From assembly GCA_002371465.1 (NCBI GenBank), contig DFIU01000003.1, positions 28,169 to 92,168 of the forward strand: a stretch of DNA of 64,000 bases. Reading direction: 5' to 3'. Source of the stretch: Lachnospiraceae bacterium UBA3689 (GTDB taxonomy: Bacteria; Bacillota; Clostridia; Lachnospirales; Lachnospiraceae). This document shows, in pieces, positions 25,941 through 34,527 of this stretch. Every line of letters starts with the position of its first letter. Positions within the stretch are counted from its first letter, which is position 1. The position numbers and the translations under genes were made by a program. A model generated the notes under the pieces. It did no database searches. It was not told where the DNA came from and worked only from the letters and a program-made list of their open reading frames with translations.

Positions 25941-28379
25941 ATGGATCGAAATCGGCCAAGGGGACGGGAAAAGCATGTAACCGGAGGAAACGGAGGTCTC
26001 TACCGGAGAGGTCAGGGTCTGAGAAGCGGACCGGTCGGATCAGGCGGCAGCCATGGATTTAACGGAGGAGGAAATTCGGGCAGCGGCGGTCCCAACCGAT
26101 CATCCGGAGGAAGAGGGTTTAATCCCCTTTTTCTGATCATCATTTTGGTGACGGTCCTCGGCGGGGGCGGAGGCGCTCTCGGCGGTCTGTTGGGAGGCGG
26201 GAGCAGCTCCGGAAGTTCCCAGTATGCCGGCAATCTGGGCAACTATGGAACCCAGTACTCCAGTCAGGCAAATGGCGGAGGCGATTTTCAGAGCTTTTTC
26301 GGCGGAGACGGCGATACGTCGACCGGCTGGTCGTCTTCCAATACCGGAGCGGCGGGACTGAATACTTCGGTCGCGGCAGGCTCCCGGGACAAGTATACGG
26401 TGCTGAAGGGCGGCAACCAGGACCGGATCACGATCATGGTCTATATGTGCGGCACGGACCTGGAGTCAAGAAGCGGCATGGCGACAGCCGACCTGCAGGA
26501 AATGGCGGCTGCTGATCTCGGCGATCGCATCAACCTGCTCGTCTATACGGGCGGCTGTACCAGATGGCAGAACAGCGCCATCAGCCGGGACGTCAACCAG
26601 ATCTATCAGGTGAAGGACGGAAAGCTGGTCAGGCTGGTCGATAACGTCGGTTCTAAGCCCATGACCAGTCCCGAGACTTTGACGGAATTTATTCAATGGT
26701 CGGCGAAGAATTTCCCGGCTAACCGCAATGAGCTGATTTTCTGGGATCACGGCGGCGGTTCGGTGACGGGCTACGGCTATGATGAAAAACACCAGGGCAG
26801 TGGTTCCATGAGCCTTTCCGGCATCAACAGGGCCCTTAAGGCTGGCGGTGTCAAGTTTGATTTTATCGGCTTTGACGCCTGCCTCATGGCGACGATGGAA
26901 AATGCCCTGATGCTCAATTCCTACGCGGACTACATGATCGCTTCTGAGGAAACGGAGCCGGGAATCGGCTGGTACTATACCAACTGGCTGACGGAGCTGG
27001 GCAAGCAGCCATCTCTTCCGACCCTTACGGTCGGGCAGCGGATCACGGATGATTTTGTCAACGCCTGCGCCAAGCGCTGCCCGGGTCAGCAGACGACCCT
27101 GTCCGTCGTGGATCTGGCGGAAATTTTCCATACGGCACCGGAAAAGCTGACGGCATTTTCCAAGTCCATCAGCTCCAAGATTTCCGGCAAAAAATATACG
27201 GAAGTCTCCCTGGCAAGAAATCAGACCCGAGAATTCGCCAAAACGTCCCGGATTGATCAGGTCGATCTAGTGGACCTAGCGGAACGGATGAAGACCGATG
27301 AGGGCAAGGCTCTCTCCGATGTCCTGAAGCAGGCGGTCAAGTACAACCGAACTTCTTCCAATATGACAAATGCCTACGGAATTTCCATCTATTTTCCGTA
27401 TCAGAGAATGTCCTATGTCGATACTGCGGTTCAGACCTACAACAGCATCGGCATGGATGAAAGCTACAGCAAGACCATCCAGGAATTTGCCTCTTTGGAG
27501 GCTTCCGGTCAGGTTGCGGCGGGCGGATCATCCGCGGCAAGTCCTCTGGGTTCCCTTTTGGGCGGCAATTACAGCATTTCCTCCTCGGGAAACTACAGCA
27601 GCGCGGACGCTTTAAGCCAGCTGCTGGGATCTTTCCTGGACGGTAATACCGGTTCACTGGGTAATCTGTCGAGCGCGGGCTTTTTAAGCGGTCGCTCCTT
27701 TGATGCCGATCAGATGGCGGATTACATTAAGGACCACCACCTGGATGCAGATCAGTTGACCTGGACTCAGGACGATGGCGAGTATTTGCTAAAGCTTGAT
27801 GAGGATCAGTGGGACCTGATTACGGGGCTGGATTTAAACGCTTTTTACGATGACGGTCAGGGCTATATCGATCTGGGACTTGATAATGTCTACGGCTTTG
27901 ACGATGCCGGAAATCTGGTGGCGGATACGGACGGCACCTGGCTTGCGATTGATGGGCAGACCGTTGCCTACTATCACCTTGATACGGAGGATGACGGAAC
28001 CAACTATACAATTACAGGCAGGGTACCCTGTCTGCTCAATGATACTGCCGCCAATCTCATTCTTGTTTTTGACAACGACCATCCGTCCGGCTATATCGCC
28101 GGCGCTCAGTTCGACTATAAGGACGGCGAGACGGACGTTCAGGCGAAGAATCTGACCGAGCTGAAGGCTGGGGATGTGATCGATTTCACGGCAGATTACT
28201 TTGACTACGACGGCAACTATCGGGACAGCTATCGAATCGGAGATCCGTTCACCGTGCAGGGTGCGATGGAGGATATCGAAATCAGCAATGCCAAGATCGG
28301 AGAGGGAAAAGAGCGGCTGACCTATCGCATCACCGATGTCTACAACCAGCAGTACTGGACGGAAGCGATTGAACAGTAA
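25941..28379 (+). CDS. Membrane-anchored C11 (clostripain-like) cysteine protease
   Basis: This 812-residue protein has a Gly/Arg-rich cytoplasmic N-terminus (~1-60), one membrane segment (~61-75), a Gly/Ser-rich linker, a clostripain domain (~160-500) and a C-terminal region (~590-812) with acidic beta-rich sequence. The catalytic pair is His270 in FWDHGGG and Cys314 in GFDACLMA. C11 enzymes cut after Arg or Lys and often self-process. The ATG at 25941 follows GGGAGAG; longer frames begin at 25829 or 25833 without a ribosome site. The domain should face outside the cell. Confidence 0.85.
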   Translation: MDRNRPRGREKHVTGGNGGLYRRGQGLRSGPVGSGGSHGFNGGGNSGSGGPNRSSGGRGFNPLFLIIILVTVLGGGGGALGGLLGGGSSSGSSQYAGNLGNYGTQYSSQANGGGDFQSFFGGDGDTSTGWSSSNTGAAGLNTSVAAGSRDKYTVLKGGNQDRITIMVYMCGTDLESRSGMATADLQEMAAADLGDRINLLVYTGGCTRWQNSAISRDVNQIYQVKDGKLVRLVDNVGSKPMTSPETLTEFIQWSAKNFPANRNELIFWDHGGGSVTGYGYDEKHQGSGSMSLSGINRALKAGGVKFDFIGFDACLMATMENALMLNSYADYMIASEETEPGIGWYYTNWLTELGKQPSLPTLTVGQRITDDFVNACAKRCPGQQTTLSVVDLAEIFHTAPEKLTAFSKSISSKISGKKYTEVSLARNQTREFAKTSRIDQVDLVDLAERMKTDEGKALSDVLKQAVKYNRTSSNMTNAYGISIYFPYQRMSYVDTAVQTYNSIGMDESYSKTIQEFASLEASGQVAAGGSSAASPLGSLLGGNYSISSSGNYSSADALSQLLGSFLDGNTGSLGNLSSAGFLSGRSFDADQMADYIKDHHLDADQLTWTQDDGEYLLKLDEDQWDLITGLDLNAFYDDGQGYIDLGLDNVYGFDDAGNLVADTDGTWLAIDGQTVAYYHLDTEDDGTNYTITGRVPCLLNDTAANLILVFDNDHPSGYIAGAQFDYKDGETDVQAKNLTELKAGDVIDFTADYFDYDGNYRDSYRIGDPFTVQGAMEDIEISNAKIGEGKERLTYRITDVYNQQYWTEAIEQ

Positions 28380-28400
28380 GATGCCAGAGATTTTTATAGG

Positions 28401-28479
28401 CTCATATAGATTAGCGACTTATACAGGAAAGCGACTCATACAGGATAGAGCCTCATATCGATTGAGCGACTCGCATAGG
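28401..28479. repeat. Imperfect direct repeats ahead of rpe
   Basis: A 27-29 base unit with the skeleton CTCATAT-GATT-GCGACT-ATA-AGG occurs at 28401-28427 and 28451-28479, with a half unit (GCGACTCATACAGG) at 28431-28444. It fills most of the gap between the protease gene and the rpe ribosome site; function unknown. Confidence 0.55.
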
Positions 28480-28491
28480 GAGAATAAATTT

Positions 28492-29172
28492 ATGGAAATT
28501 AAATTTGCACCATCCATTCTTTCGGCTGATTTTACGCGGCTGGGGGATCAGGTTTGGACAACACGGAAAAATGGTGCCCAGTATGTACATATTGACGTGA
28601 TGGACGGAACTTTTGTTCCCCAGCTGTCCTTTGGTGATCCGGTCATCCGATCGCTGCGCCCGGCGACGGATCAGGTCTTCGATGTCCACCTCATGGTGGA
28701 GCATCCGGAGACCTATATCCACCGCATGGCGGAGTGCGGGGCGGACAGCATCACGTTCCACCTGGAGGCGGCGAAAGACCCGGCAGCGATTATCCGCGCC
28801 ATCCGGGAAGAGGGAAAGCAGGTCGGGATTTCGGTTAAGCCCAAGACGGATATTTCCGCGATCCGTCCTTATTTATCCTTGATAGACCTGCTGCTGATCA
28901 TGACGGTTGAGCCGGGCTTTGGCGGGCAGGCTTATATTCCCTCCTCGACGGAAAAGATCGCTGCGGCTCGGTCCATGTTCAAGGAAGCCGGACTTGATAC
29001 GGATATTGAAGTGGACGGCGGCATCAATCTGACCACAGTCGATACGGTTCTTGAGGCGGGGGCAAATGTTATTGTCGCGGGTTCCGCCGTCTATGGGGGC
29101 GATATCGCGAAAAATATGGCAGCCTTCCAGAAACATTTTGATAAATGGAAGCAGGAGAACGGGCAGGTATGA
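28492..29172 (+). CDS. rpe: Ribulose-phosphate 3-epimerase
   Basis: This 226-residue TIM-barrel enzyme interconverts ribulose 5-phosphate and xylulose 5-phosphate in the pentose phosphate pathway. Motifs are intact: FAPSILSADF at the N-terminus, HIDVMDGTFVPQLSFG with the metal-binding His and Asp, FDVHLMVEHPE, MTVEPGFGGQ and DGGINLTT with the second catalytic Asp. GGGAG precedes the ATG at 28492; the upstream open frame is repeat-derived. The stop overlaps the next gene by four bases. Confidence 0.96.
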   Translation: MEIKFAPSILSADFTRLGDQVWTTRKNGAQYVHIDVMDGTFVPQLSFGDPVIRSLRPATDQVFDVHLMVEHPETYIHRMAECGADSITFHLEAAKDPAAIIRAIREEGKQVGISVKPKTDISAIRPYLSLIDLLLIMTVEPGFGGQAYIPSSTEKIAAARSMFKEAGLDTDIEVDGGINLTTVDTVLEAGANVIVAGSAVYGGDIAKNMAAFQKHFDKWKQENGQV

Positions 29173-29984
29173 AAATCCTATTTTTGGACATCGACGATAC
29201 TCTGTTGAATCGGAAAAGAGAGATCAGTGACCGAAACCGGGAGGCGATTCAAAGGGCTGTGGACGCCGGACACAAGGTGGTGATCTGCAGCGGGCGACCT
29301 CTCCTGGGCGTTATGCCGATCGTTAAGGACCTGGGGCTGACGCGGGAGGGCTGCTACGCCATTTCCTTCAACGGGGCTCAGATCTATGACTGTTACCGGC
29401 AAAAGGCGCTGCTTCGTAGAACGCTGACTATGGACCAGGTCAGGATGCTTTTTGAGGAGGCAGAAAAAGAGGGCATCCATATCCAGACTTACGATGAGCA
29501 GGATACAGTACTGGTAAAAGAGGAGGATGAGGAAATTCTTTCTTATTGCGATAAGGTTAATATTGCCTTTCGTGTTGAGCCCCATCTTCCGGAAGCTCTG
29601 ACGGCGGAGCCGGTCAAGTGCCTGCTGCTCGATCTGAAGAGCCATGAGAGGCTGGAATATTTCCGTAAAACGATAGAAGAGAGGGATGACACGGTCAATC
29701 TCTTTTTCTCCAATCCCTCTTATCTTGAGTGCGTCAGTGCCGGTATTTCCAAGGGAGAAGCGGTGCGCTGGTTCTGCGGTTACATGCAGGTTCCGATTGA
29801 AGATTCGGTCAGCGCCGGTGATTCGGAAAATGACCTCTCCATGCTGGAGGCTGCCGGAGTCGGCTGCGCGATGGCAAATGCCACGGATGCCTGCAAGGCG
29901 GCAGCAGACTATATCACGGAGGCTGACTGCGACCACAGCGGGGTTGCGGAGATCATTGAGAAGTTTCTGCTTAATGGGCAGTAA
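29169..29984 (+). CDS. Cof-type HAD-IIB phosphatase
   Basis: This 271-residue cytoplasmic phosphatase has HAD motif I (LFLDIDDTLLN), motif II (VICSGR), the large C2B cap, and a motif IV region (SVSAGDSENDLSMLEAAGVGCAMANA) typical of Cof/YidA sugar-phosphate or nucleotide phosphatases. The ATG at 29169 overlaps the rpe stop, so the pair is coupled and may act on related sugar phosphates. A strong hairpin follows the gene. Confidence 0.9.
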   Translation: MKILFLDIDDTLLNRKREISDRNREAIQRAVDAGHKVVICSGRPLLGVMPIVKDLGLTREGCYAISFNGAQIYDCYRQKALLRRTLTMDQVRMLFEEAEKEGIHIQTYDEQDTVLVKEEDEEILSYCDKVNIAFRVEPHLPEALTAEPVKCLLLDLKSHERLEYFRKTIEERDDTVNLFFSNPSYLECVSAGISKGEAVRWFCGYMQVPIEDSVSAGDSENDLSMLEAAGVGCAMANATDACKAAADYITEADCDHSGVAEIIEKFLLNGQ

Positions 29985-29989
29985 AAATA

Positions 29990-30032
29990 ATAGAACCCCT
30001 CATGGCTTTATCTATGCCATGAGGGGTTCTAT
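29990..30032. terminator. Bidirectional terminator
   Basis: A perfect 17-base-pair stem (29990-30006 with 30016-30032) sits between two converging genes. On the minus strand it is followed by a T-rich tract; on the plus strand the T-run is weak. Confidence 0.85.
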
Positions 30033-30226
30033 CATTTGGTCACAATGAGAAGGACGTAGCAGATGAAGACGCCGAGTAAGAAGCCCATCATCCACTTTCC
30101 GGCGCGCTGCCAGGAGACGGCGGCGGTAGGTTTGATCAGAGCCCAGGTCAGCAGAACCATGGAGATGATGATGCCCAGCATCATGCAGATCAGAATGAAG
30201 ACCAGAATGGTCTGAAGGATCGTCAT
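30032..30226 (-). CDS. Small two-segment membrane protein
   Basis: This 64-residue leftward frame encodes two hydrophobic segments (~5-30 and ~45-62) joined by a short basic loop (WQRAGKW). A GCGAGG-like ribosome site lies about ten bases ahead of the ATG, and the gene ends at the bidirectional terminator, which supports a real transcript. I do not recognise the family. Confidence 0.55.
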   Translation of the reverse strand: MTILQTILVFILICMMLGIIISMVLLTWALIKPTAAVSWQRAGKWMMGFLLGVFICYVLLIVTK

Positions 30227-30417
30227 AAGAGAAACCTCGCTTTCTATAAGTATTCCATCATAATAATGAGGCGGTACTCATTGGTTTATTTCGCAACTGT
30301 GACATATATTTTAGCTGATTCACGGTAATTATAAAGCGTTTTTCGCTGGTGTATAGTATAACTATATGCCACTTGCTTGATTTACAATATGCTTGCAAGG
30401 TGATTTTTCACCATTTT

Positions 30418-30665
30418 ACATCATAGCGCATAGCCGTGAGGCGTTTTGGCAGTAAGCTCGCAGTAAATCTGCGGAGTAATCTTTTTCCTGCATCATAATG
30501 CTGCCGGTAAAATAGTTGAGATTCCTGTTCGCAGAAGATACATAGAGTTCGTAAGACAATCTTCCAAGCAGGCTTTTTATTTGCTTGATTACTCCCTGAC
30601 TTTTGGCATATTGCGAATCAGATCAATATAGGCAGAAACTAGGCGCGAAAGCTCCGGCTTCTGAC
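30418..30665 (-). pseudogene. Possible decayed gene remnant
   Basis: On the minus strand two frames in series read like protein: first KPELSRLVSAYIDLIRNMP, then, after a frame change near 30590, about 60 codons including IKSLLGRLSYELYVSSANRN and QEKDYSADLLRAYCQNASRL, ending at a stop near 30418. No start codon with a ribosome site is seen. The family is not recognised. The rest of 30227-30793 holds AT-rich sequence, the trkA promoter and no other gene. Confidence 0.3.
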
Positions 30666-30720
30666 TTTTCCGGGGGACCGGTCTTCATCTGGGCGTCCTC
30701 ATCGAAGGGGAGTCAAGTGA

Positions 30721-30748
30721 TTGCTTTTTTACCTGTTCGTGATATAGT
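30721..30748 (+). promoter_or_regulatory. Promoter of trkA-trkH
   Basis: TTGCTT (30721-30726) and TATAGT (30743-30748) are 16 bases apart, about 45 bases ahead of the trkA start. Confidence 0.5.
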
Positions 30749-30793
30749 GATACCATACTGCGGTAAATATCGTAATCAATGAGGGATGATATT

Positions 30794-32152
30794 ATGAAGA
30801 TTATTGTAGCGGGCGACGGAAAAGTCGGATCCATGCTGACCAGGCAGCTGCAGGCGGAGGGGCACGATCTGACTCTGATCGACAATAACCCGGACGCCCT
30901 GGAACAGACCATTGAGCGTTATGACGTCATGTCGGTGGAAGGCAACTGCGCGTCGATGGAGGTTCTGCGAAATGCCGGAGTCGAGGACGCCGATCTGCTG
31001 ATTACAGCGACCGGGGAGGATGAGGTCAACCTGCTGTGCTGTATGACGGCGCACGGAATGAATCCTAAGCTCCATACGATCGCCCGGATCCGGAAACCGG
31101 AGTATGCAGAATCCACTTATACGATGCGCAGGCAGTTCGCTCTGTCCCTGACAGTCAATCCGGAGCGGCAGGCAGCCCGGGAAATCGACCGGCTCCTCCG
31201 CTATCCGGGCTTTTTGAAGCGCGATAAATTCGCCAATGGCCTTGTCGAGATTGTGGAGCTGCGGATCGATGAGAAGAGTCCGCTCAATAACCAGCCCTTA
31301 AATCAGTTGACCAACATCGCCCACTGCCAGGTTCTGGTCTGCACGGTCCTCCGCGACGGCAAGGCGATTACGCCATCGGGCGATTTTGTCCTTCTGTCGG
31401 GAGATCGGATCTTCGTGACGGCGTCCGCCCGCAACCTGACCCTTTTATTAAAGAACCTCAACATCGCTACCCCCCGGATTAAAAATGTGACCATTGCCGG
31501 CGGCGGCCGCATTTCCTACTATTTGACACAGACGCTTTTAAAAGAAGGAATTTCGGTCAAGATTATTGAGCGCGACAGGGCTCGCTGTGAAGAACTGGCG
31601 GAGAATCTGCCGGGAGCCTGCATCGTCCAGGGGGACGTCTCCACCAGGGACGTTATGGATAGGGAGGATATCGTGGACTGTGACGCCCTGGTCGCGATGA
31701 CGGGCCTTGACGAGCTGAACGTCATTTTGTCTATTTACGCCAATAATTTCAAGGTGCCCCAGGTCATTACCAAGCTGGGACGCGCCGAGAACCTGGAAAT
31801 TCTCAATAAGCTGCCGGTCGGCTCGATTGTCAGTCCCAAGGAATTAAGCTGCAACACGATTACGCGCTACGTCCGCGCGATGAAGAATAAGTCCGGTGCC
31901 GCTGTCACGGTCCATTCGATTGCGGACGGGCAGGCGGAGGCTATCGAATTTATCGTCAAGCCTGATACCAGGCATGTCGGGCATATGCTGAAGGATATCC
32001 GGCTCAAGAGAAATGTTCTGATCGCTTCGATCACGAGGGGACGGAATATCCTCTTCCCCAATGGCGAGACAACGTTTGCCGCCGGAGACAGGATGGTGAT
32101 CGTGACGAGTGGGGACACCATCATTCAGCAGTTGGATGATATCTTTGAATAA
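30794..32152 (+). CDS. trkA: Trk potassium uptake regulatory subunit TrkA
   Basis: This 452-residue peripheral membrane protein gates the TrkH channel in response to nucleotides. Two RCK units are visible, each a Rossmann fold (KIIVAGDGKVGSMLT at the N-terminus and NVTIAGGGRISYYLTQTL from ~residue 230) followed by a TrkA_C domain. The ATG at 30794 after GAGGGATG is preferred over 30779. It is followed 21 bases later by trkH, the channel subunit. Confidence 0.95.
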   Translation: MKIIVAGDGKVGSMLTRQLQAEGHDLTLIDNNPDALEQTIERYDVMSVEGNCASMEVLRNAGVEDADLLITATGEDEVNLLCCMTAHGMNPKLHTIARIRKPEYAESTYTMRRQFALSLTVNPERQAAREIDRLLRYPGFLKRDKFANGLVEIVELRIDEKSPLNNQPLNQLTNIAHCQVLVCTVLRDGKAITPSGDFVLLSGDRIFVTASARNLTLLLKNLNIATPRIKNVTIAGGGRISYYLTQTLLKEGISVKIIERDRARCEELAENLPGACIVQGDVSTRDVMDREDIVDCDALVAMTGLDELNVILSIYANNFKVPQVITKLGRAENLEILNKLPVGSIVSPKELSCNTITRYVRAMKNKSGAAVTVHSIADGQAEAIEFIVKPDTRHVGHMLKDIRLKRNVLIASITRGRNILFPNGETTFAAGDRMVIVTSGDTIIQQLDDIFE

Positions 32153-32173
32153 GTGAAGGAAAGTTAATTTGCA

Positions 32174-33646
32174 ATGAACATTAAAATGGTAATGAGAATC
32201 CAGTCCTGGATTCTTCTCATTGAGGCAATTCTGATGCTTCCTCCGCTGCTGATCTCGATTGTGGTACATGATCCGGAGGCGGTCCGAGGCTTTGTCATCG
32301 CAATTCTTATCGCTGTCGCTGCAGGAGCAGCCGGGTGGTATCTGACCAGAAACGCGGACCGGCACTTTTATGCAAGGGAAGGAATGGTAACGACGGGGCT
32401 GGCCTGGATTGTAATGTCGCTGGTCGGCTGTCTCCCCTTCTTCCTTTCGGGAAGAATTCCCAATTACATCGATGCCTTTTTTGAAATTGTGTCCGGTTTT
32501 ACCACGACAGGGGCTTCGGTTGTCCCGGATGTGGAAATTTTGGGAAAGGGAATTCTGTACTGGAGATCATTCAGCCATTGGGTCGGCGGTATGGGAGTTC
32601 TGGTATTTTTCCTGGCGATTATGCCGGTCACGGGAAATAACAACGGCTTTACCCTGCACATCCTGAGAGCGGAGAGTCCGGGACCGGAGGTTAACAAGAT
32701 GGTCCCGAGGATGCGGGATTCCGCAGCCATCCTCTATGTGATGTATGTCGTTCTGACAGCGCTGGACATTCTGTTTTTGATTATTGGAAAGATGCCGATA
32801 TTTGATGCGTTTTGCATTGCCTATGGAACGGCCGGGACCGGCGGCTTTTCTGTCCTGAACAGCGGCTGTGCGACATATACGCCGTTTGCACAGTGGGTAA
32901 CAACCATCTTCATGCTGGCTTTCGGAGTTAATTTTGGCCTTTATTATCTGATGGTGATGAAGAAATTTTCAGCAGCTTTTAAGGATGAGGAACTCCGTCA
33001 GTATCTGCTCATCGTCCTTGCCAGTATTGTGCTGATTAGTATCAATGTGTTTGGCAGAACCGCTGATACCGGAAATATGAATGATACGGTTCGGAACTCA
33101 GCCTTTACGGTTGCGTCTATCGTGACGACAACCGGTTATTCTACAACCGATTTTAATTTGTGGCCGAATTTTTCGAAGGCGATGCTTCTGTTTTTGATGT
33201 TTGTCGGCGCGTCTGCAGGGTCTACCGGGGGCGGAATAAAAAATGTCCGGGTCCTGCTTCTTTTGAAGAACCTGAAGCGTAATGCGCATCAGATCTTTCA
33301 TCCGAATGAGGTTCGCATCGTCAGGATGAACAGGCAGAGGGTCAGCGAGCAGACCCTGAATAATGTCAATTCCTATCTGACGATCTATGTCCTGATTGTC
33401 ATTGCCAGCGTTCTGCTGATTTCGGCGGATCCGGGAAACTTTTCCTTTGAGACGAATTTCTCTGCCATCATGGCGACGGTCAATAACATCGGACCCGGCC
33501 TTGATCAGGTTGGACCGACTCAGAATTTTTCGATTTACAGCGGCCTGTCCAAACTGATTATGAGTTTTGATATGCTGTTCGGAAGATTGGAAATCTTCCC
33601 GATCCTTGCTCTCTTTATGCCGAGTGTGTTTCGGAAGAATCACTAA
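32174..33646 (+). CDS. trkH: Trk potassium channel subunit TrkH
   Basis: This 490-residue polytopic membrane protein forms the potassium pathway. Filter-type loops are present, for example FTTTGASVV, GTAGTGGFSV, TTTGYSTTD and NNIGPGL, marking the four repeated MPM units. It is co-transcribed with trkA, and AAGGAAAG lies ahead of the ATG. Low-affinity potassium uptake is expected. Confidence 0.95.
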   Translation: MNIKMVMRIQSWILLIEAILMLPPLLISIVVHDPEAVRGFVIAILIAVAAGAAGWYLTRNADRHFYAREGMVTTGLAWIVMSLVGCLPFFLSGRIPNYIDAFFEIVSGFTTTGASVVPDVEILGKGILYWRSFSHWVGGMGVLVFFLAIMPVTGNNNGFTLHILRAESPGPEVNKMVPRMRDSAAILYVMYVVLTALDILFLIIGKMPIFDAFCIAYGTAGTGGFSVLNSGCATYTPFAQWVTTIFMLAFGVNFGLYYLMVMKKFSAAFKDEELRQYLLIVLASIVLISINVFGRTADTGNMNDTVRNSAFTVASIVTTTGYSTTDFNLWPNFSKAMLLFLMFVGASAGSTGGGIKNVRVLLLLKNLKRNAHQIFHPNEVRIVRMNRQRVSEQTLNNVNSYLTIYVLIVIASVLLISADPGNFSFETNFSAIMATVNNIGPGLDQVGPTQNFSIYSGLSKLIMSFDMLFGRLEIFPILALFMPSVFRKNH

Positions 33647-33779
33647 GAGGAAAAAGAGAGATAGATTCTGTTCTAAGAAAAGTTGTTCCAAGATAGACTG
33701 AGCTTGGAAAGTTTATGCTGATAAACTATGGAATGGGAGCTACTGAGCTTAAAAGCAGCTAAAACTGTATGGAATGTAA

Positions 33780-33821
33780 GGGGCAGTCTCTACCGGCACG
33801 TTCGGTGGGGCTGTCCTTTTT
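33780..33821 (+). terminator. Probable terminator downstream of trkH
   Basis: GGGGCAG (33780-33786) with CTGTCC (33811-33816) and ACCG with CGGT form a bulged hairpin ending in TTTTT. The stretch 33647-34126 otherwise holds only the copper-responsive promoter. Confidence 0.55.
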
Positions 33822-33966
33822 GTATGGGCGGACAGATATTCGGCTTCTGTCTGCATTTTCTGACCATGCTGTTTCCCTTTTCACTATGGGCAAGTTCCTT
33901 GAATGGGAAAATAACAGATAGGGGCAATATAGGGCGGCACGATAAGGGGATATTGGAAATATAATG

Positions 33967-33996
33967 TTGACAAAATACCCCATGGGGGTATATGAT
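33967..33996 (+). promoter_or_regulatory. Copper-responsive promoter with CsoR operator
   Basis: TTGACA (33967-33972) and TATGAT (33991-33996) are 18 bases apart. The spacer carries TACCCCATGGGGGTA (33976-33990), a perfect inverted repeat with a three-base centre that matches known CsoR operators. Binding of apo-CsoR would block RNA polymerase; Cu(I) would release it. Confidence 0.85.
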
Positions 33997-34126
33997 AGTG
34001 GCAGTTAGAGGCATCTTCCCTTGTGATGGGTAAGCTCCGGGGGAGATGGGACTGACCAAAGACCGGTGCAGGCAGAGGGTCAGTAGGACGAAGAATGATT
34101 TGCCTAATGTAAATGGGGGACATGGG

Positions 34127-34441
34127 ATGCAGGAGAAGGAATGTTGCTGCGGATACGGTGTACATGATCATAAACACAGGGACCAAAAGACGCGGAAATG
34201 CCTGATGAACCGCCTGAAACGGATTGAAGGGCAGATCCGGGGAATCGAGGGAATGCTGGAAAAGGACGCCTACTGCCCCGATATTCTGATCCAGGTCTCT
34301 GCGGTCAACTCCGCCCTCAACAGCTTCAACAAGGAACTGCTGGCGCAGCATATCAAGAGCTGCGTGATCGAGGACGTCCGCAATGGACAGGAGGAGACCA
34401 TCGACGAACTGGTCGGGGTCATTCAGAAGATCATGAAGTAA
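34127..34441 (+). CDS. csoR: CsoR-family copper-sensing repressor
   Basis: This 104-residue all-helical repressor has the Cu(I) ligand pattern of CsoR: Cys in AYCPDIL, then His and Cys in AQHIKSCV. The core RLKRIEGQIRGIEGMLEKDAYC is typical. The N-terminus (ECCCGYGVHDHKH) is unusually rich in Cys and His and may add metal binding. The ATG at 34127 follows GGGGGA. The copper ATPase follows 86 bases later; both would be controlled by the operator at 33976-33990. Confidence 0.93.
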   Translation: MQEKECCCGYGVHDHKHRDQKTRKCLMNRLKRIEGQIRGIEGMLEKDAYCPDILIQVSAVNSALNSFNKELLAQHIKSCVIEDVRNGQEETIDELVGVIQKIMK

Positions 34442-34527
34442 GGAAGAAAGCAGCAGATTGAACGGATATTGGAGACAGCGCAAAGTGGACAGTTGAGCTT
34501 ACAGTTAGACCATAGAGGGGAGGAACA

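Noticed and set aside
33728..33964. Plus-strand open frame of 78 codons between trkH and the copper promoter
   Set aside because: It runs through the probable trkH terminator hairpin and has no convincing ribosome site.
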